From positions 1 to 64,000 of the forward strand of contig NZ_FNHY01000010.1 of NCBI RefSeq assembly GCF_900103605.1: a DNA stretch of 64,000 nucleotides. Reading direction: 5' to 3'. Source of the DNA: Psychrobacillus sp. OK028 (GTDB taxonomy: Bacteria > Bacillota > Bacilli > Bacillales_A > Planococcaceae). The notes beneath the pieces were generated by a model. It searched no databases and was not told where the DNA came from. It saw nothing but the letters and a program-made list of their open reading frames with translations. Both the position numbers and the translations under genes were made by a program. Within the stretch, counting starts at the first letter, position 1. Every line of letters begins with the position of its first letter. This document shows, piece after piece, positions 48,167 to 57,414 of this stretch.

Positions 48167-49621
48167 TTAATAAGTAGTTACTTTCGTAAACTTTTGCAAA
48201 GTATAAATCCAGCGCTGCCACCAAGTAAAACTATCTTGGAACTCTTCCACTTCTACTGTGTACAAAGCATCTTCATTGTTCCAAAGTCGTTCAAAATAAC
48301 TCTCCATTTCTGTTACTAACTGGCTATCATTCGGTGCAATCACCTTTAAATTGCTTTCTAGGTTATAATTGTCGAGTGTTCTTTCCGTGTAATTAGCAGA
48401 ACCATTCGAAATTATCGTATGCTCATCCGATTGAATCCAAATTGCTTTGGTATGATATTGACCGATAACGGTATTGTACCAACGTATGTTTAATTTACCT
48501 TTTGTATCCTCAACCATTTCCTGTACTACGGGACGATTTGGGAGACCGGATTTTTCTTGTCCGAAAGAATTTTCGTTTGGATCGAGAATCATATTAACTT
48601 CTACACCTCTATTTGCTGCATCTATGAGAGCATTGACGATATCTCGCTTAGATACAAAGAACATACCAAGCCAAATTTTATCTCCTTTTTTTGTTGCTGC
48701 TAAGTCTGCGAGGAGCGCATCTAAGATTTTCTTCTCGGTTAAATACTGAACTTGATATTGTCCATCTGATTCTTTCTTATTAACACGAGGTAGCTTTGGC
48801 CCCCCCGAAAATAATGATACAGCTTCCTCGGATTCTAAAATATCATTTAATACTGAACCACTTACCTTCAAGGCAATATTGCCATGAAATCCACTAGCAT
48901 CATGAGGATTAGAGGAAGTCACTATTGCTTCCTTTTCGGTTACTACTGCCTTCCGATGATTTGCTTTGACATTGAGTAATGTCAAATAGGAAGCGACCGT
49001 CATTTTAGGAGCCTCACTTGCCATCGCATTTGGAATCCAACCCTTTCCACCAAAGTCAAACCACTGGAAAAAAATACGGTAAATACCCGAGTAGATTGGT
49101 GTAGAGTCGCGTAATGAATCTAAATCGGTATAGACAATTTCGACGCCAGCATCTCTCATTTTCTTAAACCATTCATTCTCATATGATCCATATCCTTTAT
49201 TCAATGGATCGGTGATAAATACAATGGGCATATCGGGGTGGTCTATCTTTTTTTGGGCCAACGTTGTAGACAGAGTATCCGCAATCTTAGGGAAATCTTC
49301 TTTTTCATCGTAAAATCCATCAAATAAGAAAAAGTCCACTACAACAAATTCTTCAGCCTCTTCAATCATTTGATAAACTTCTTCAAAGATAAAATTTTCA
49401 TGCACCATTCCAGTTCCTTCACGATCTTGAGCGAAAGTTAAATCCGTAATCATCTCAACCGAATCTGTTTTATGTATGTCTCCCTTAAAGGAAACGCCTT
49501 CGGGTAAAGGCTTGTATGTATGCCACAAAATTACTGCAATATAAATAAGTCCAAATACACCGATAGACCCCATAACGATTCTTTTTCGTTTACTCCATGG
49601 CTTACTTTTCTTTCTAGCCAT
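48167..49621 (-). CDS. Phospholipase D superfamily protein (cardiolipin synthase-like)
   Basis: This 484-residue protein starts at ATG 49621 behind AGGGGGAAG. A Lys/Arg-rich N-terminus and one span (about 16-35) anchor it to the membrane. Two PLD half-sites are present: NHRKAVVTEKEAIVTSSNPH and YHTKAIWIQSDEHTIISNGS with ANYTERTLDN. HxK occurs in both; the first half-site lacks the usual Asp after HxK(x)4. It may transfer or hydrolyse phosphodiesters of phospholipids. It resembles Bacillus PLD-like proteins rather than the housekeeping cardiolipin synthase with two N-terminal spans. Confidence 0.82.
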   Translation of the reverse strand: MARKKSKPWSKRKRIVMGSIGVFGLIYIAVILWHTYKPLPEGVSFKGDIHKTDSVEMITDLTFAQDREGTGMVHENFIFEEVYQMIEEAEEFVVVDFFLFDGFYDEKEDFPKIADTLSTTLAQKKIDHPDMPIVFITDPLNKGYGSYENEWFKKMRDAGVEIVYTDLDSLRDSTPIYSGIYRIFFQWFDFGGKGWIPNAMASEAPKMTVASYLTLLNVKANHRKAVVTEKEAIVTSSNPHDASGFHGNIALKVSGSVLNDILESEEAVSLFSGGPKLPRVNKKESDGQYQVQYLTEKKILDALLADLAATKKGDKIWLGMFFVSKRDIVNALIDAANRGVEVNMILDPNENSFGQEKSGLPNRPVVQEMVEDTKGKLNIRWYNTVIGQYHTKAIWIQSDEHTIISNGSANYTERTLDNYNLESNLKVIAPNDSQLVTEMESYFERLWNNEDALYTVEVEEFQDSFTWWQRWIYTLQKFTKVTTY

Positions 49622-49836
49622 TTTTCTTCCCCCTGCCAATAATGTTTATAGTGCTTTTCCCTTATATTGAACAATACAAACCACATACAGTTAGGGTTAT
49701 GTTCACATACATTTTAAAAATTGAATTATCTAGTTTTGCATGACCAGTATTATGATTTACGTTAATTTGGGAATTTATGTTTTTTAGGTTGGAAATGAAA
49801 TATAATTAGAGAACAGAAGAGGAAAGGAATGATGAA

Positions 49837-50409
49837 ATGAAAAGTAAACTGACTCAATTATTAGAGCGCCAAAAGAATGTTCATGTATTATATTCTTATT
49901 ATGAATTGGAAAATTATTTGGAACAAGTAGTGAGTTTTATTGAAGACGGCATTCAAGCAGGCGAATACACTATTCTTGTTGAAAATGACAGACTATACCT
50001 TCTCATTCAAAAAGAATTGAGCAACAGGTTAACGAAAGATCAAATGAAATTTCTTCATTTTGTAAATAGCTTATCATTCTATTATTCAAGTGGTAGTTAT
50101 CACCCTCCAGCGATAGCTACTTACTTTACTAATATGGTTCAGCCTTATGTAGAAAAAAAGATTACTTTCCGCTCTTGGGCACATGTTGAGTGGAGCTCTA
50201 TGGAAGAACCACTTCATCTAATAAAAGATTTTGAGAAAATTGTAGATGAAGCGGTTAATCAGATTGAGTTTCCATTGATTTGTGCATACTCAGGAGAGAG
50301 GATGCCAGATTACCTCAAAACAATTTTACTAGAAACACATCCCTATGTTTTACTAGAAGATGATTTCATAGCTTCGGAACAGTATCAATCATCTGATGTA
50401 GTGAAATAA
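49837..50409 (+). CDS. MEDS domain protein
   Basis: This 190-residue protein is a stand-alone MEDS (DcmR-type sensory) domain. HVLYSYYELENYLEQVVSFI, EDGIQAGEYTILVENDRLY, the central FRSWAHVEW and CAYSGERMPDYLKTILLETH follow the family order. AAAGGAATGATGAA precedes ATG 49837. In other bacteria MEDS domains sit with sensors of one-carbon or stress signals and, in Bacillus, near sigma-B and sporulation kinases. The ligand is unknown. Confidence 0.82.
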   Translation: MKSKLTQLLERQKNVHVLYSYYELENYLEQVVSFIEDGIQAGEYTILVENDRLYLLIQKELSNRLTKDQMKFLHFVNSLSFYYSSGSYHPPAIATYFTNMVQPYVEKKITFRSWAHVEWSSMEEPLHLIKDFEKIVDEAVNQIEFPLICAYSGERMPDYLKTILLETHPYVLLEDDFIASEQYQSSDVVK

Positions 50410-50581
50410 GGGTGTCCATTTATAAGTAAAGGAAATTGGCTTAATGAAGTAATTACCTGGTGCTTTAGTAAAAAAAGATACTGTTAGTGACGTTAATCAC
50501 GAACAACATCTAGATTAAATTGGAACAGTAGGGGTAACAACTTGTTCCTGTGTTTTGTTATCTTTAGATGGTGCTCTTTAC
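50410..50581 (+). other. Short gene-less stretch with a weak hairpin
   Basis: GGAACAG ... TTGTTCC near 50521-50548 could be a weak terminator for the MEDS gene. CTGGTGCTTTAGT near 50457-50469 faintly resembles the left part of the interspersed repeat, but the match is too short to call. Confidence 0.35.
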
Positions 50582-50969
50582 TTAAATATAACATGAACAA
50601 AACGCGAGAAGCCTTGCAGCAGCTACAATTTGAATACCGTACATATCTGCTACAGCACCATTTACCATTGGATTTAAGAATAAACCAATGAACTCACCGG
50701 TACTGATAGTTAACCGATAGTATGTCCTGAGTATTGTACTCGGGCAGACTTAACTGGAATACCTTACATCGACATACCCATAACACCTGAACCAGCTGAT
50801 CAGAGGGATAAAAGCACCAACATTAACAGAATTGTGATTTTCGGAAGACTTCATAGCTAATATAGATTGTGTTTGTGGAATTAGTGAACCTTCTACAATT
50901 CCCATTTAATAGGCGGAGCACAAATAACATTGTGAATGTTTGTGCTAAACCATGTAATAAAAAGAACAT
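50582..50969 (-). pseudogene. Remnant of an MFS transporter
   Basis: Minus-strand fragments in different frames read HGLAQTFTMLFVLRLLNG, then EGSLIPQTQSILAMKSSENH, and near the end STGEFIGLFLNPMVNGAVAD with MYGIQIVAAA. The G-x-x-E-G-x(2)-P region and the gene order fit a major facilitator drug-efflux type protein. Several frameshifts and a large internal and 5' loss make it a dead gene. Confidence 0.65.
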
Positions 50970-50986
50970 ATCTTATACGAAATTTT

Positions 50987-51018
50987 AAAAAGAGCCCTTT
51001 CCTTTGGGTTCTTTTTTT
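50987..51018 (-). terminator. Terminator of the XRE-cupin gene
   Basis: AAAGAACCCAAAGG and AAAGGGCTCTTTTT on the minus strand form the stem and U-tract directly after the stop. Confidence 0.75.
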
Positions 51019-51025
51019 ATGTCGA

Positions 51026-51538
51026 TCATTTAGAAGACACGACTAGGAAACGAATCGGTTTATCTGAGTAGTTATACCAATAATGTGATTTACTCGCATC
51101 AAACATAATAGATTGCTGCTCCTGTAATTCCTGTTTTTCCTCGTCCACAACAACTGTCAAAGATCCTTCGAGGACAAATAAAAATTCATGACCACCGTGT
51201 GCGAAGGCATTACCTTCGTTTTCACCTGGCTGTAGCGTTACAAGAATAGGTGCGTACGATGCTTCTTTCATCCCACATGATAAATCCTTGTAATAGAATT
51301 GCTGTCTAATTTCTTCTAATTCATCTGCCTTCGTGTTTTCAGGGAAAAATACAGTTGGATTCACTTTTAATGCATCTGCAATCTTTTTTAAGGATTCAAG
51401 TGTAACGCTCGATTTTCCACGTTCCACCTGAGATAAGAAGCTTATAGAGACATCAGTCTGTTCTGCAAGCTCCTTTAACGTTAGCTTACGTTCCTTTCGT
51501 AATTCTTTTAAGATCTTTCCTATTGAATGAGAAGACAT
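51026..51538 (-). CDS. XRE-cupin transcriptional regulator
   Basis: This 170-residue regulator has an N-terminal helix-turn-helix (about 7-62: LKELRKERKLTLKELAEQTD, then VSISFLSQVERGKSSVTLES) and a C-terminal cupin (about 100-168: LQPGENEGNAFAHGGHEFLF, VLEGSLTVVVDEEKQELQEQ, WYNYSDKPIRFLVV). Such proteins sense small ligands and often repress divergent amino-acid transport or catabolism genes. It is divergent from the MHS transporter and the ornithine-cyclodeaminase-like gene, which it probably controls. Confidence 0.88.
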   Translation of the reverse strand: MSSHSIGKILKELRKERKLTLKELAEQTDVSISFLSQVERGKSSVTLESLKKIADALKVNPTVFFPENTKADELEEIRQQFYYKDLSCGMKEASYAPILVTLQPGENEGNAFAHGGHEFLFVLEGSLTVVVDEEKQELQEQQSIMFDASKSHYWYNYSDKPIRFLVVSSK

Positions 51539-51622
51539 ATATCATTCTCCTTAACTTTAATGTATATAACCATCATACCTTACTCTTTTAAAATCCTTCC
51601 AATTTTTATTTACAAAACAATG

Positions 51623-51651
51623 TTGACAGAAAATTTGAAACTCTTTAGAAT
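51623..51651 (+). promoter_or_regulatory. SigA-type promoter of the MHS transporter gene
   Basis: TTGACA (51623-51628), a 17 bp spacer and TAGAAT (51646-51651), 55 bases before the transporter start. The region between this and the divergent XRE-cupin gene is the likely operator. Confidence 0.75.
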
Positions 51652-51705
51652 AAAAGACGGGAGAATTAAAGTGTCACTTCAATTTCAAGATAGGGGAGAT
51701 GTAAG

Positions 51706-53046
51706 ATGGATCAAAAACGTATGAGGAAAGTATGGATTGCTAGTTTAGTAGGAAGCTCGATAGAATGGTTCGATTATTTCCTATATGGTACAGTTGCAGC
51801 ACTAGTATTTAATCAATTATTTTTTGTAACAGAAGACCCATCAGTAGGATTAATATTGGCGTATGCTTCTTTTGCTTTATCGTTCTTTATCCGTCCATTT
51901 GGGGGAATTATCTTCAGTCATGTTGGAGATAGGATTGGTCGTAAAAAAACACTAGTTGTAACTTTAACGCTAATGGGCGTTGCTACATTTGGGATGGGTT
52001 TACTCCCAACCTATCAAGCAATCGGTATTTGGGCACCTATTCTATTAATCACTTTACGCTTAGTACAAGGACTAGGTATTGGAGGAGAGTGGGGAGGAGC
52101 TTTACTACTGGCAGTTGAGTATGCACCGAAAGAAAAAAGAGGATTATATGGGGCAATACCTCAAATGGGTGTAACAATCGGAATGGTAATGGGAACAGTT
52201 GCATTGTCGATTATGACTTTGCTTCCTGAAGGCTCATTTATGACATGGGGCTGGCGCGTGCCATTTATATTAAGTGCTTTACTAGTAATTTTTGGATTGT
52301 GGATTCGTAAAGGTATTGATGAAACACCTTCATTTAAGAAAGTGCAAGAGACTGGAGATATTCCTAAATTACCACTAGTAGATACATTAAAGTATCACTG
52401 GAGAGAAGTATTAATAGCAATTGGAGCAAAGGTAGTAGAGACCGCACCATTTTATATTTTTGGAACGTTTGTTGTTTCCTACGCAACGACAGAATTAGGT
52501 TTTTCTCGTACAACAACGTTAAATACAGTAATGGTAGCAACAATTATTACAACTATCCTGATTCCAATTATGGGAAGCTTATCGGATAGAATTGGACGGA
52601 AAAAAGTGTATGTTGCTGGAACAGTGGGGATGCTTTTGTTTGCTTTCCCATACTTCTGGATGCTTCAACAGCAATCGGTCGTTCTACTGGTTGTCGCAAC
52701 AGTAATTGGGTTAGGAATTATTTGGGCTCCTATTACAGCGGTACTTGGTACTATGTTCTCTGAAATCTTTAATGCAAAGGTTCGCTATACAGGAGTTACA
52801 CTAGGCTATCAAATTGGAGCAGCTTTAGCGGGAGGTACAGCACCACTAGTTGCTGCAAGCTTAATGTTAAAGTTTAACGGATCTTATGTACCAGTTGCTA
52901 TTTATATTATGTTCACAGCCATAATTTCTTTAGTAGCTATTTGGGCTGTGAAGGATCGTAGTCAGGAAAATTTAGATGAAGAAAACAAACCATTAGAAAT
53001 GGCTAAAAAAAAGGTCAAGATTAATAAAGGATTAAGCGAAGTCTAA
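51706..53046 (+). CDS. MFS transporter of the metabolite:H+ symporter (MHS) family
   Basis: This 446-residue transporter has about 12 membrane spans. SSIEWFDYFLYGTVAALVF, FFIRPFGGIIFSHVGDRIGR with KKTLV, and LRLVQGLGIGGEWGGALLL are MHS signatures (ShiA/ProP-like). GGGGAG precedes ATG 51706. The substrate could be an osmolyte, an amino acid or an organic acid. Together with the following ornithine-cyclodeaminase-like enzyme and the XRE-cupin regulator, an amino-acid or related acid is more likely (inference). Confidence 0.88.
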   Translation: MDQKRMRKVWIASLVGSSIEWFDYFLYGTVAALVFNQLFFVTEDPSVGLILAYASFALSFFIRPFGGIIFSHVGDRIGRKKTLVVTLTLMGVATFGMGLLPTYQAIGIWAPILLITLRLVQGLGIGGEWGGALLLAVEYAPKEKRGLYGAIPQMGVTIGMVMGTVALSIMTLLPEGSFMTWGWRVPFILSALLVIFGLWIRKGIDETPSFKKVQETGDIPKLPLVDTLKYHWREVLIAIGAKVVETAPFYIFGTFVVSYATTELGFSRTTTLNTVMVATIITTILIPIMGSLSDRIGRKKVYVAGTVGMLLFAFPYFWMLQQQSVVLLVVATVIGLGIIWAPITAVLGTMFSEIFNAKVRYTGVTLGYQIGAALAGGTAPLVAASLMLKFNGSYVPVAIYIMFTAIISLVAIWAVKDRSQENLDEENKPLEMAKKKVKINKGLSEV

Positions 53047-53052
53047 ATAACA

Positions 53053-53090
53053 AAACTCGTCTTTGTTCAAAAATTAAAGACGAGTTTTTT
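53053..53090 (+). terminator. Terminator between the transporter and the OCD-like gene
   Basis: AAACTCGTCTTT and AAAGACGAGTTTTTT form a 12 bp stem. Some read-through into the next gene is possible. Confidence 0.8.
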
Positions 53091-53110
53091 CATCATTGGA
53101 GGAATACATC

Positions 53111-54094
53111 ATGTTAGTAGTGAATGAAAAACAAATTATGCATACATATAAGATAAACGATGCAATACAAGATGTAGAAGAGTTATTAAAAGCGAAGGTA
53201 GCAGAGAAAATTGCAAACCCACATCGGACCGTTATCGAATTCCCACAACATGAAGCATCTGCTCTATATATGCCAAGCGCTGATTTAGTAGAGGAAGTTA
53301 CAGCAGTTAAAGTAGTAACGATCTACCCGAACAATCCTGCTAATGGCAAACCGACGACACAAGGGGTCGTATTATTATCGGATGCACAAAACGGAGAGCA
53401 TGTGGCAATGTTGAATGCTTCTTATTTAACTCGATTACGTACAGGTGCGTTGAGCGGAATAGCAACTGATTATTTAGCCCGAAAAAATGCAAAGGTACTG
53501 ACGATTATTGGAACTGGTGCAATGGCGTTCGAACAAGCTTTAGGTGTCCTTGCAGTCCGGGATATAGAGCGCATATTATTGTTTAATCGTAATGCTGAAA
53601 AAGCACAGAAATTTGGAGAGAAGCTAGTAGACTTTGGTGTTCAAATTCCATTTGAAGTAGTGGCTGATGTATCGATTGCAGTCCGTCAGGCAGATATCAT
53701 TTGTTGTGCGACTCGTTCGAACGAGCCCGTATTTAATGGAGAGGATCTTAAGCCTGGTACACACATCAACGGCGTCGGTTCCTATTTACCACATATGCAG
53801 GAGATGGACGTGACAACAATCAAACAAGCTTCTAAAATAGTTGTAGATGACTTAGCTGGCGTGAAGGATGAAGCTGGTGAACTGATGCACGCGGAAAAAA
53901 TTGGCGTGTGGTCATTTGATGAAGTACATGGGGAACTAGGACAGCTAGTTGTGGATCAAGTAAGTGGTCGAGAAAACGAGGATGAAATTACATTGTTTAA
54001 ATCCGTTGGGGCAGCTTATTTTGATTTGGCAGTAGCTAAAGGAACATACGTAAAAGCGAAAGAACAAAACATTGGTACACATATAGAAGTTTAA
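53111..54094 (+). CDS. Ornithine cyclodeaminase / mu-crystallin family protein
   Basis: This 327-residue protein starts at ATG 53111 after GGAGG. It has [40 protein letters not shown], the NAD-binding [19 protein letters not shown] and [15 protein letters not shown]. The family includes ornithine cyclodeaminase, alanine dehydrogenase and imine reductases. The [16 protein letters not shown] segment is typical. Paired with the MHS transporter, it probably metabolises the transported compound. A terminator follows. Confidence 0.87.
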   Translation: MLVVNEKQIMHTYKINDAIQDVEELLKAKVAEKIANPHRTVIEFPQHEASALYMPSADLVEEVTAVKVVTIYPNNPANGKPTTQGVVLLSDAQNGEHVAMLNASYLTRLRTGALSGIATDYLARKNAKVLTIIGTGAMAFEQALGVLAVRDIERILLFNRNAEKAQKFGEKLVDFGVQIPFEVVADVSIAVRQADIICCATRSNEPVFNGEDLKPGTHINGVGSYLPHMQEMDVTTIKQASKIVVDDLAGVKDEAGELMHAEKIGVWSFDEVHGELGQLVVDQVSGRENEDEITLFKSVGAAYFDLAVAKGTYVKAKEQNIGTHIEV

Positions 54095-54108
54095 TAAATA
54101 ATGTGAGA

Positions 54109-54138
54109 GAGCCGCTTCCTTGGAGGCGGTTTTTGTAT
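54109..54138 (+). terminator. Intrinsic terminator
   Basis: CCGCTTCC and GGAGGCGG arms with a minimal loop are followed by TTTTTGTA. Confidence 0.75.
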
Positions 54139-54152
54139 TCAGCTTATCCCTT

Positions 54153-54250
54153 TAGCGAGTAAACTAACGTTTAGAGCGAGTATATCAAGCAAGACAGCTA
54201 GTAAAATAAAAAATTGCGCAAAGTATACAGTTTGGTAGAGCGAGTATCGA
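54153..54250 (+). repeat. 21 bp periodic array, GCGAGTA core (locus E)
   Basis: GCGAGTA begins at 54155 and 54176, GCTAGTA at 54197, a degenerate GCAAAGTA near 54218 and GCGAGTA at 54240. Steps are 21, 21, 21 and 22 bp. The bases between are unrelated. The core is the same as in the minus-strand array at 22.06-22.12 kb. It lies between two genes. Confidence 0.65.
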
Positions 54251-54374
54251 AAACAATCAGGTGAAAATTGTGAAAAAATATTTCACAAAATAGAGGAATC
54301 ATGGCATTATCTTAAACTAATTAGGGTAAACATGAGTGGAAGTAAATATAGTAGAAGAAAGGGGGCCAAGTGAG

Positions 54375-55337
54375 TTGATTCGTTTCGAAAATATTAGGAA
54401 AGTTTTTCCAGATGGAACAGAAGCTCTGCGAGATGTCTCTTTAACGATTCCTAAGGAACAATTAGTGGTCATCATTGGACCTAGCGGATGCGGGAAAACT
54501 ACTCTTTTAAAAATGATTAATCGATTAGAAATTCCTACGACAGGTGAAGTTTTCGTGGGAGACAAAGCAATTTCCACTATAGATCCTGTAGAGCTCAGAA
54601 AAACGATTGGATACGTTATTCAACGAATTGGTTTGTTTCCACATATGACAATAGAAAAAAATGCTGCACTTGTACCGAATTTGAAAGGGTGGACAAAGGA
54701 TAAGACGACTGCGCGCATTCACGAACTAATGATAATGGTTGGCCTTCAACCCGATCAGTTTCTGCCTAAATATCCACTTGAGCTTAGTGGTGGTCAGCAA
54801 CAACGAATAGGGGTTGTGCGGGCGCTTGCTGCAAACCCAGATATTATTTTAATGGATGAACCATTTAGTGCTTTAGATCCGATAAGCCGTGAACAATTGC
54901 AAGATGAGATAAAGTATTTACAGGAAAAGATTAAGAAAACAATCGTTTTTGTTACGCATGATATTGATGAAGCATTGAAAATTGCCGATATGATTGTCGT
55001 CATGAAAGATGGCAGGATTGAGCAAGTTGGAACACCTACTGAGTTGATAGAAAACCCTTTTAATGACTTCGTGAAAAACTTTATTGGTATTGAAAGAATT
55101 AATCGGAAAAAGTCTATTGGAAAAAGAGAGTTACAGGACTTTGCTAGCTATTTCGACAGAGAATGGGATTCCCATTATCTTGAGGTAGAGGCCTCTATGT
55201 TTGTAGAAGAGGCTATTTCGTTACTGGAAAACGAAAGTACAAAGGGACTACTAGTAAAGCGCAGTAACGAGGTGCTAGGTTTCGTCAACCAATCTATCCT
55301 TCTTCGAGCAATGCTAGCTAAGGAAGAGGTGGTATAG
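54375..55337 (+). CDS. Osmoprotectant (glycine betaine/choline) ABC transporter ATPase
   Basis: From TTG 54375 (about nine bases after AAGGGGG) the protein has 320 residues; GTG 54336 is in frame without a site. Walker A GPSGCGKTT, signature LSGGQQQR, Walker B IILMDEPFSALDP and H-loop FVTHDIDEA are present. The C-terminal part (VEASMFVEEAISLLENESTK) is a degenerate or single CBS module, shorter than in OpuCA. It overlaps the permease gene by one base (TAGTG). Confidence 0.88.
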   Translation: MIRFENIRKVFPDGTEALRDVSLTIPKEQLVVIIGPSGCGKTTLLKMINRLEIPTTGEVFVGDKAISTIDPVELRKTIGYVIQRIGLFPHMTIEKNAALVPNLKGWTKDKTTARIHELMIMVGLQPDQFLPKYPLELSGGQQQRIGVVRALAANPDIILMDEPFSALDPISREQLQDEIKYLQEKIKKTIVFVTHDIDEALKIADMIVVMKDGRIEQVGTPTELIENPFNDFVKNFIGIERINRKKSIGKRELQDFASYFDREWDSHYLEVEASMFVEEAISLLENESTKGLLVKRSNEVLGFVNQSILLRAMLAKEEVV

Positions 55338-55981
55338 TGAGTAGCTTTATGGAGACACTTCAAAGTCGTTCAGATTTAATTCAGGAGGCTTTTATTCAGC
55401 ATATTTACTTATCTTTTATTGCGTTAGCAATCGGGATTGCAATTGCATTACCTCTAGGGATATTAGTTGCAAGATATCGTAAAGTTGCTGAGCCCGTTAT
55501 AGGAATCACCGCCATCTTTCAAACTATACCTAGCTTGGCGTTATTTGGATTTCTAGTACCGCTAATTGGAATTGGAACAAAAACTGCTTTAATTGCTTTA
55601 ATCATATACGCACTTTTACCCATTTTACGTAATACATATACCGGAATTTCAAACATTGATGAATCTATGATTGAGGCTGGAAGAGGGATGGGGATGACTA
55701 GAAGTCAGTTGCTTTGGCAAATTGAATTTCCGCTTGCGTTACCATTTATAATGGCGGGAATTCGAACAGCTACTGTTCTGACTGTAGGTATTGCTACACT
55801 GGCAACATTTGTAGGAGCAGGTGGGTTAGGAGACGTAATTTACCGTGGATTGCAATCCTATAATAACTCACTCGTTTTAGCAGGTGCTTTACCTGTTGCG
55901 TTATTAGCAATTATATTTGATTTTCTATTAAAATGGATTGAAAAAAGAGCTACACCAAAAGGAATGAGAATGAGAGGATGA
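55337..55981 (+). CDS. Osmoprotectant ABC transporter permease
   Basis: This 214-residue permease starts at GTG 55337, overlapping the ATPase stop. It has five spans and the motifs FQTIPSLALFGFLVPLIGIG, EAGRGMGMTRSQLLWQIEFP (the EAA loop) and GAGGLGDVIYRGLQ, typical of OpuCB/OpuCD. Only one permease gene is present, so the channel is probably a homodimer, unlike B. subtilis OpuC, which has two. Confidence 0.9.
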   Translation: MSSFMETLQSRSDLIQEAFIQHIYLSFIALAIGIAIALPLGILVARYRKVAEPVIGITAIFQTIPSLALFGFLVPLIGIGTKTALIALIIYALLPILRNTYTGISNIDESMIEAGRGMGMTRSQLLWQIEFPLALPFIMAGIRTATVLTVGIATLATFVGAGGLGDVIYRGLQSYNNSLVLAGALPVALLAIIFDFLLKWIEKRATPKGMRMRG

Positions 55982-55986
55982 AGCAT

Positions 55987-56880
55987 ATGAAAAAGTTAAT
56001 GGGAATGGCGGGACTTTCAGCAGTAATGCTTTTAAGTGCCTGCTCGAATTCTGAGGAAACGTTAGTAATTAGTGGAAAACCGTGGACAGAGCAATTTATA
56101 CTCCCGCAGATTTTAGGACAATACATTGAGGAGAAAACAGATATTGATGTGGAATATAAAGAAGGCCTAGGAGAAGTGGCCATTATGACTCCAGCTCTAG
56201 AAAAAGGCGATATTGATCTGTACGTAGAGTATACGGGCACAGGCTTAAAGGATGTGTTGAAAGTTGAATCTGAGGTGGGAGAAAGCTCTGATAGTGTGCT
56301 CGGAAAAGTAAGAAAAGGCTATGAGGAGAAGTTTGAGGCTACGTGGTTAAGTCCACTTGGATTTGAAAATACGTACACATTAGCTTATACAAAAGATAAT
56401 AAGTACAATGCAGAAACTTACTCAGATTTAGTGGAGGCTTCTAAAAAAGGAGGCATGGTATTTGGGGCACCTCACGCTTTTTATGAAAGAAAGGGTGACG
56501 GCTTTGACGATTTAATAAATACATATCCATTTGTATTTTCAGAAACGCAAAGTTTAGATCCAAATGTTATGTATGAAGCATTGAAAAATGGAGATGTCGA
56601 TGTCATACCTGCATTTACGACAGATGGTCGCATTGAACGATTTGATTTGCAAACGACAACGGATGATTTAGGATTTTTTCCAAAATATGATGCCGCTCCA
56701 GTAGTTCGGATGGATGCACTTAAAAAGTTTCCTGAGCTAGAAGATACGTTAAATGAATTGGCAGGGAAAATATCAGAAGAAGATATGCTGAAGATGAATG
56801 CGAGAGTTGATATCGATGGCGATAAACCGGAGGATGTAGCTCATGACTTTTTAGTAGAGAAAGGTTTAATTGAGAAATAA
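55987..56880 (+). CDS. Osmoprotectant substrate-binding lipoprotein
   Basis: From ATG 55987 (AGAGG at normal spacing; ATG 55978 is an alternative, overlapping the permease stop) the protein has 297 residues. The lipobox is LSAC. Mature motifs are ISGKPWTEQFILPQILGQYI, DIDLYVEYTGTGLKDVLK and the DVDVIPAFTTDGRIERFDL region, as in OpuCC/OpuBC. It delivers betaine, carnitine or choline to the permease. A terminator follows. Confidence 0.92.
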   Translation: MKKLMGMAGLSAVMLLSACSNSEETLVISGKPWTEQFILPQILGQYIEEKTDIDVEYKEGLGEVAIMTPALEKGDIDLYVEYTGTGLKDVLKVESEVGESSDSVLGKVRKGYEEKFEATWLSPLGFENTYTLAYTKDNKYNAETYSDLVEASKKGGMVFGAPHAFYERKGDGFDDLINTYPFVFSETQSLDPNVMYEALKNGDVDVIPAFTTDGRIERFDLQTTTDDLGFFPKYDAAPVVRMDALKKFPELEDTLNELAGKISEEDMLKMNARVDIDGDKPEDVAHDFLVEKGLIEK

Positions 56881-56881
56881 A

Positions 56882-56918
56882 AAAACACCCGTTTCTAGAA
56901 ATCTAGAATCGGGTGAAA
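56882..56918 (+). terminator. Bidirectional terminator
   Basis: CACCCG-TTTCTAGA and TCTAGAATCGGGTG form a stem of about 14 bp between convergent genes. Confidence 0.8.
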
Positions 56919-56922
56919 TTAT

Positions 56923-57405
56923 TTAGATTAACGTTTTGAAGTTTAATCGTTTATTTAAAGCATAAATGATTGGGATTCCGACAGCTAATACACCGAATTC
57001 TCCAGCTGCAACTGTTAACCATGTATAGAAGAATGGTAGATCAAATGCAATCATTAACTCTAATGCGATGATACACATTGTAAATGTAAAAAGAAGTGTA
57101 TTGATAGCCATGCGGGCAATGTCACCTTTTACATACTTAGTTGCCAAAATCGTTAGCGATAATGTAATGATAGAATGCGCTACTCCAAATGTTAGGTCGA
57201 AAGCGGCCATTGGAGAGAACATATTTGTGATGAATACTCCTAATACAATTCCAAAAAAGTATTTTTTATTAAATACGATTAAGTGATTAAACATCTCCGC
57301 AATTCGAAATTGTACTGCACCAAATGCAAAAGGAGCGACTAGTAGAGATACCGCGACATAAAGAGCGGCAATAACACCGGTTACTGCAATAGTTTTTGTT
57401 TTCAT
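56923..57405 (-). CDS. queT: Queuosine-precursor transporter QueT
   Basis: This 160-residue membrane protein starts at ATG 57405. It has about five spans, with TGVIAALYVAVSLLVAPFAF, QFRIAEMFNHLIVFNKKYFF and GIVLGVFITNMFSPMAAFDL, the QueT signatures. It is the substrate-binding S-component of an ECF transporter for preQ0/preQ1. A preQ1 riboswitch directly precedes it and overlaps its ribosome binding site, so translation should fall when preQ1 is plentiful. Confidence 0.9.
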   Translation of the reverse strand: MKTKTIAVTGVIAALYVAVSLLVAPFAFGAVQFRIAEMFNHLIVFNKKYFFGIVLGVFITNMFSPMAAFDLTFGVAHSIITLSLTILATKYVKGDIARMAINTLLFTFTMCIIALELMIAFDLPFFYTWLTVAAGEFGVLAVGIPIIYALNKRLNFKTLI

Positions 57406-57414
57406 TATTCAATT

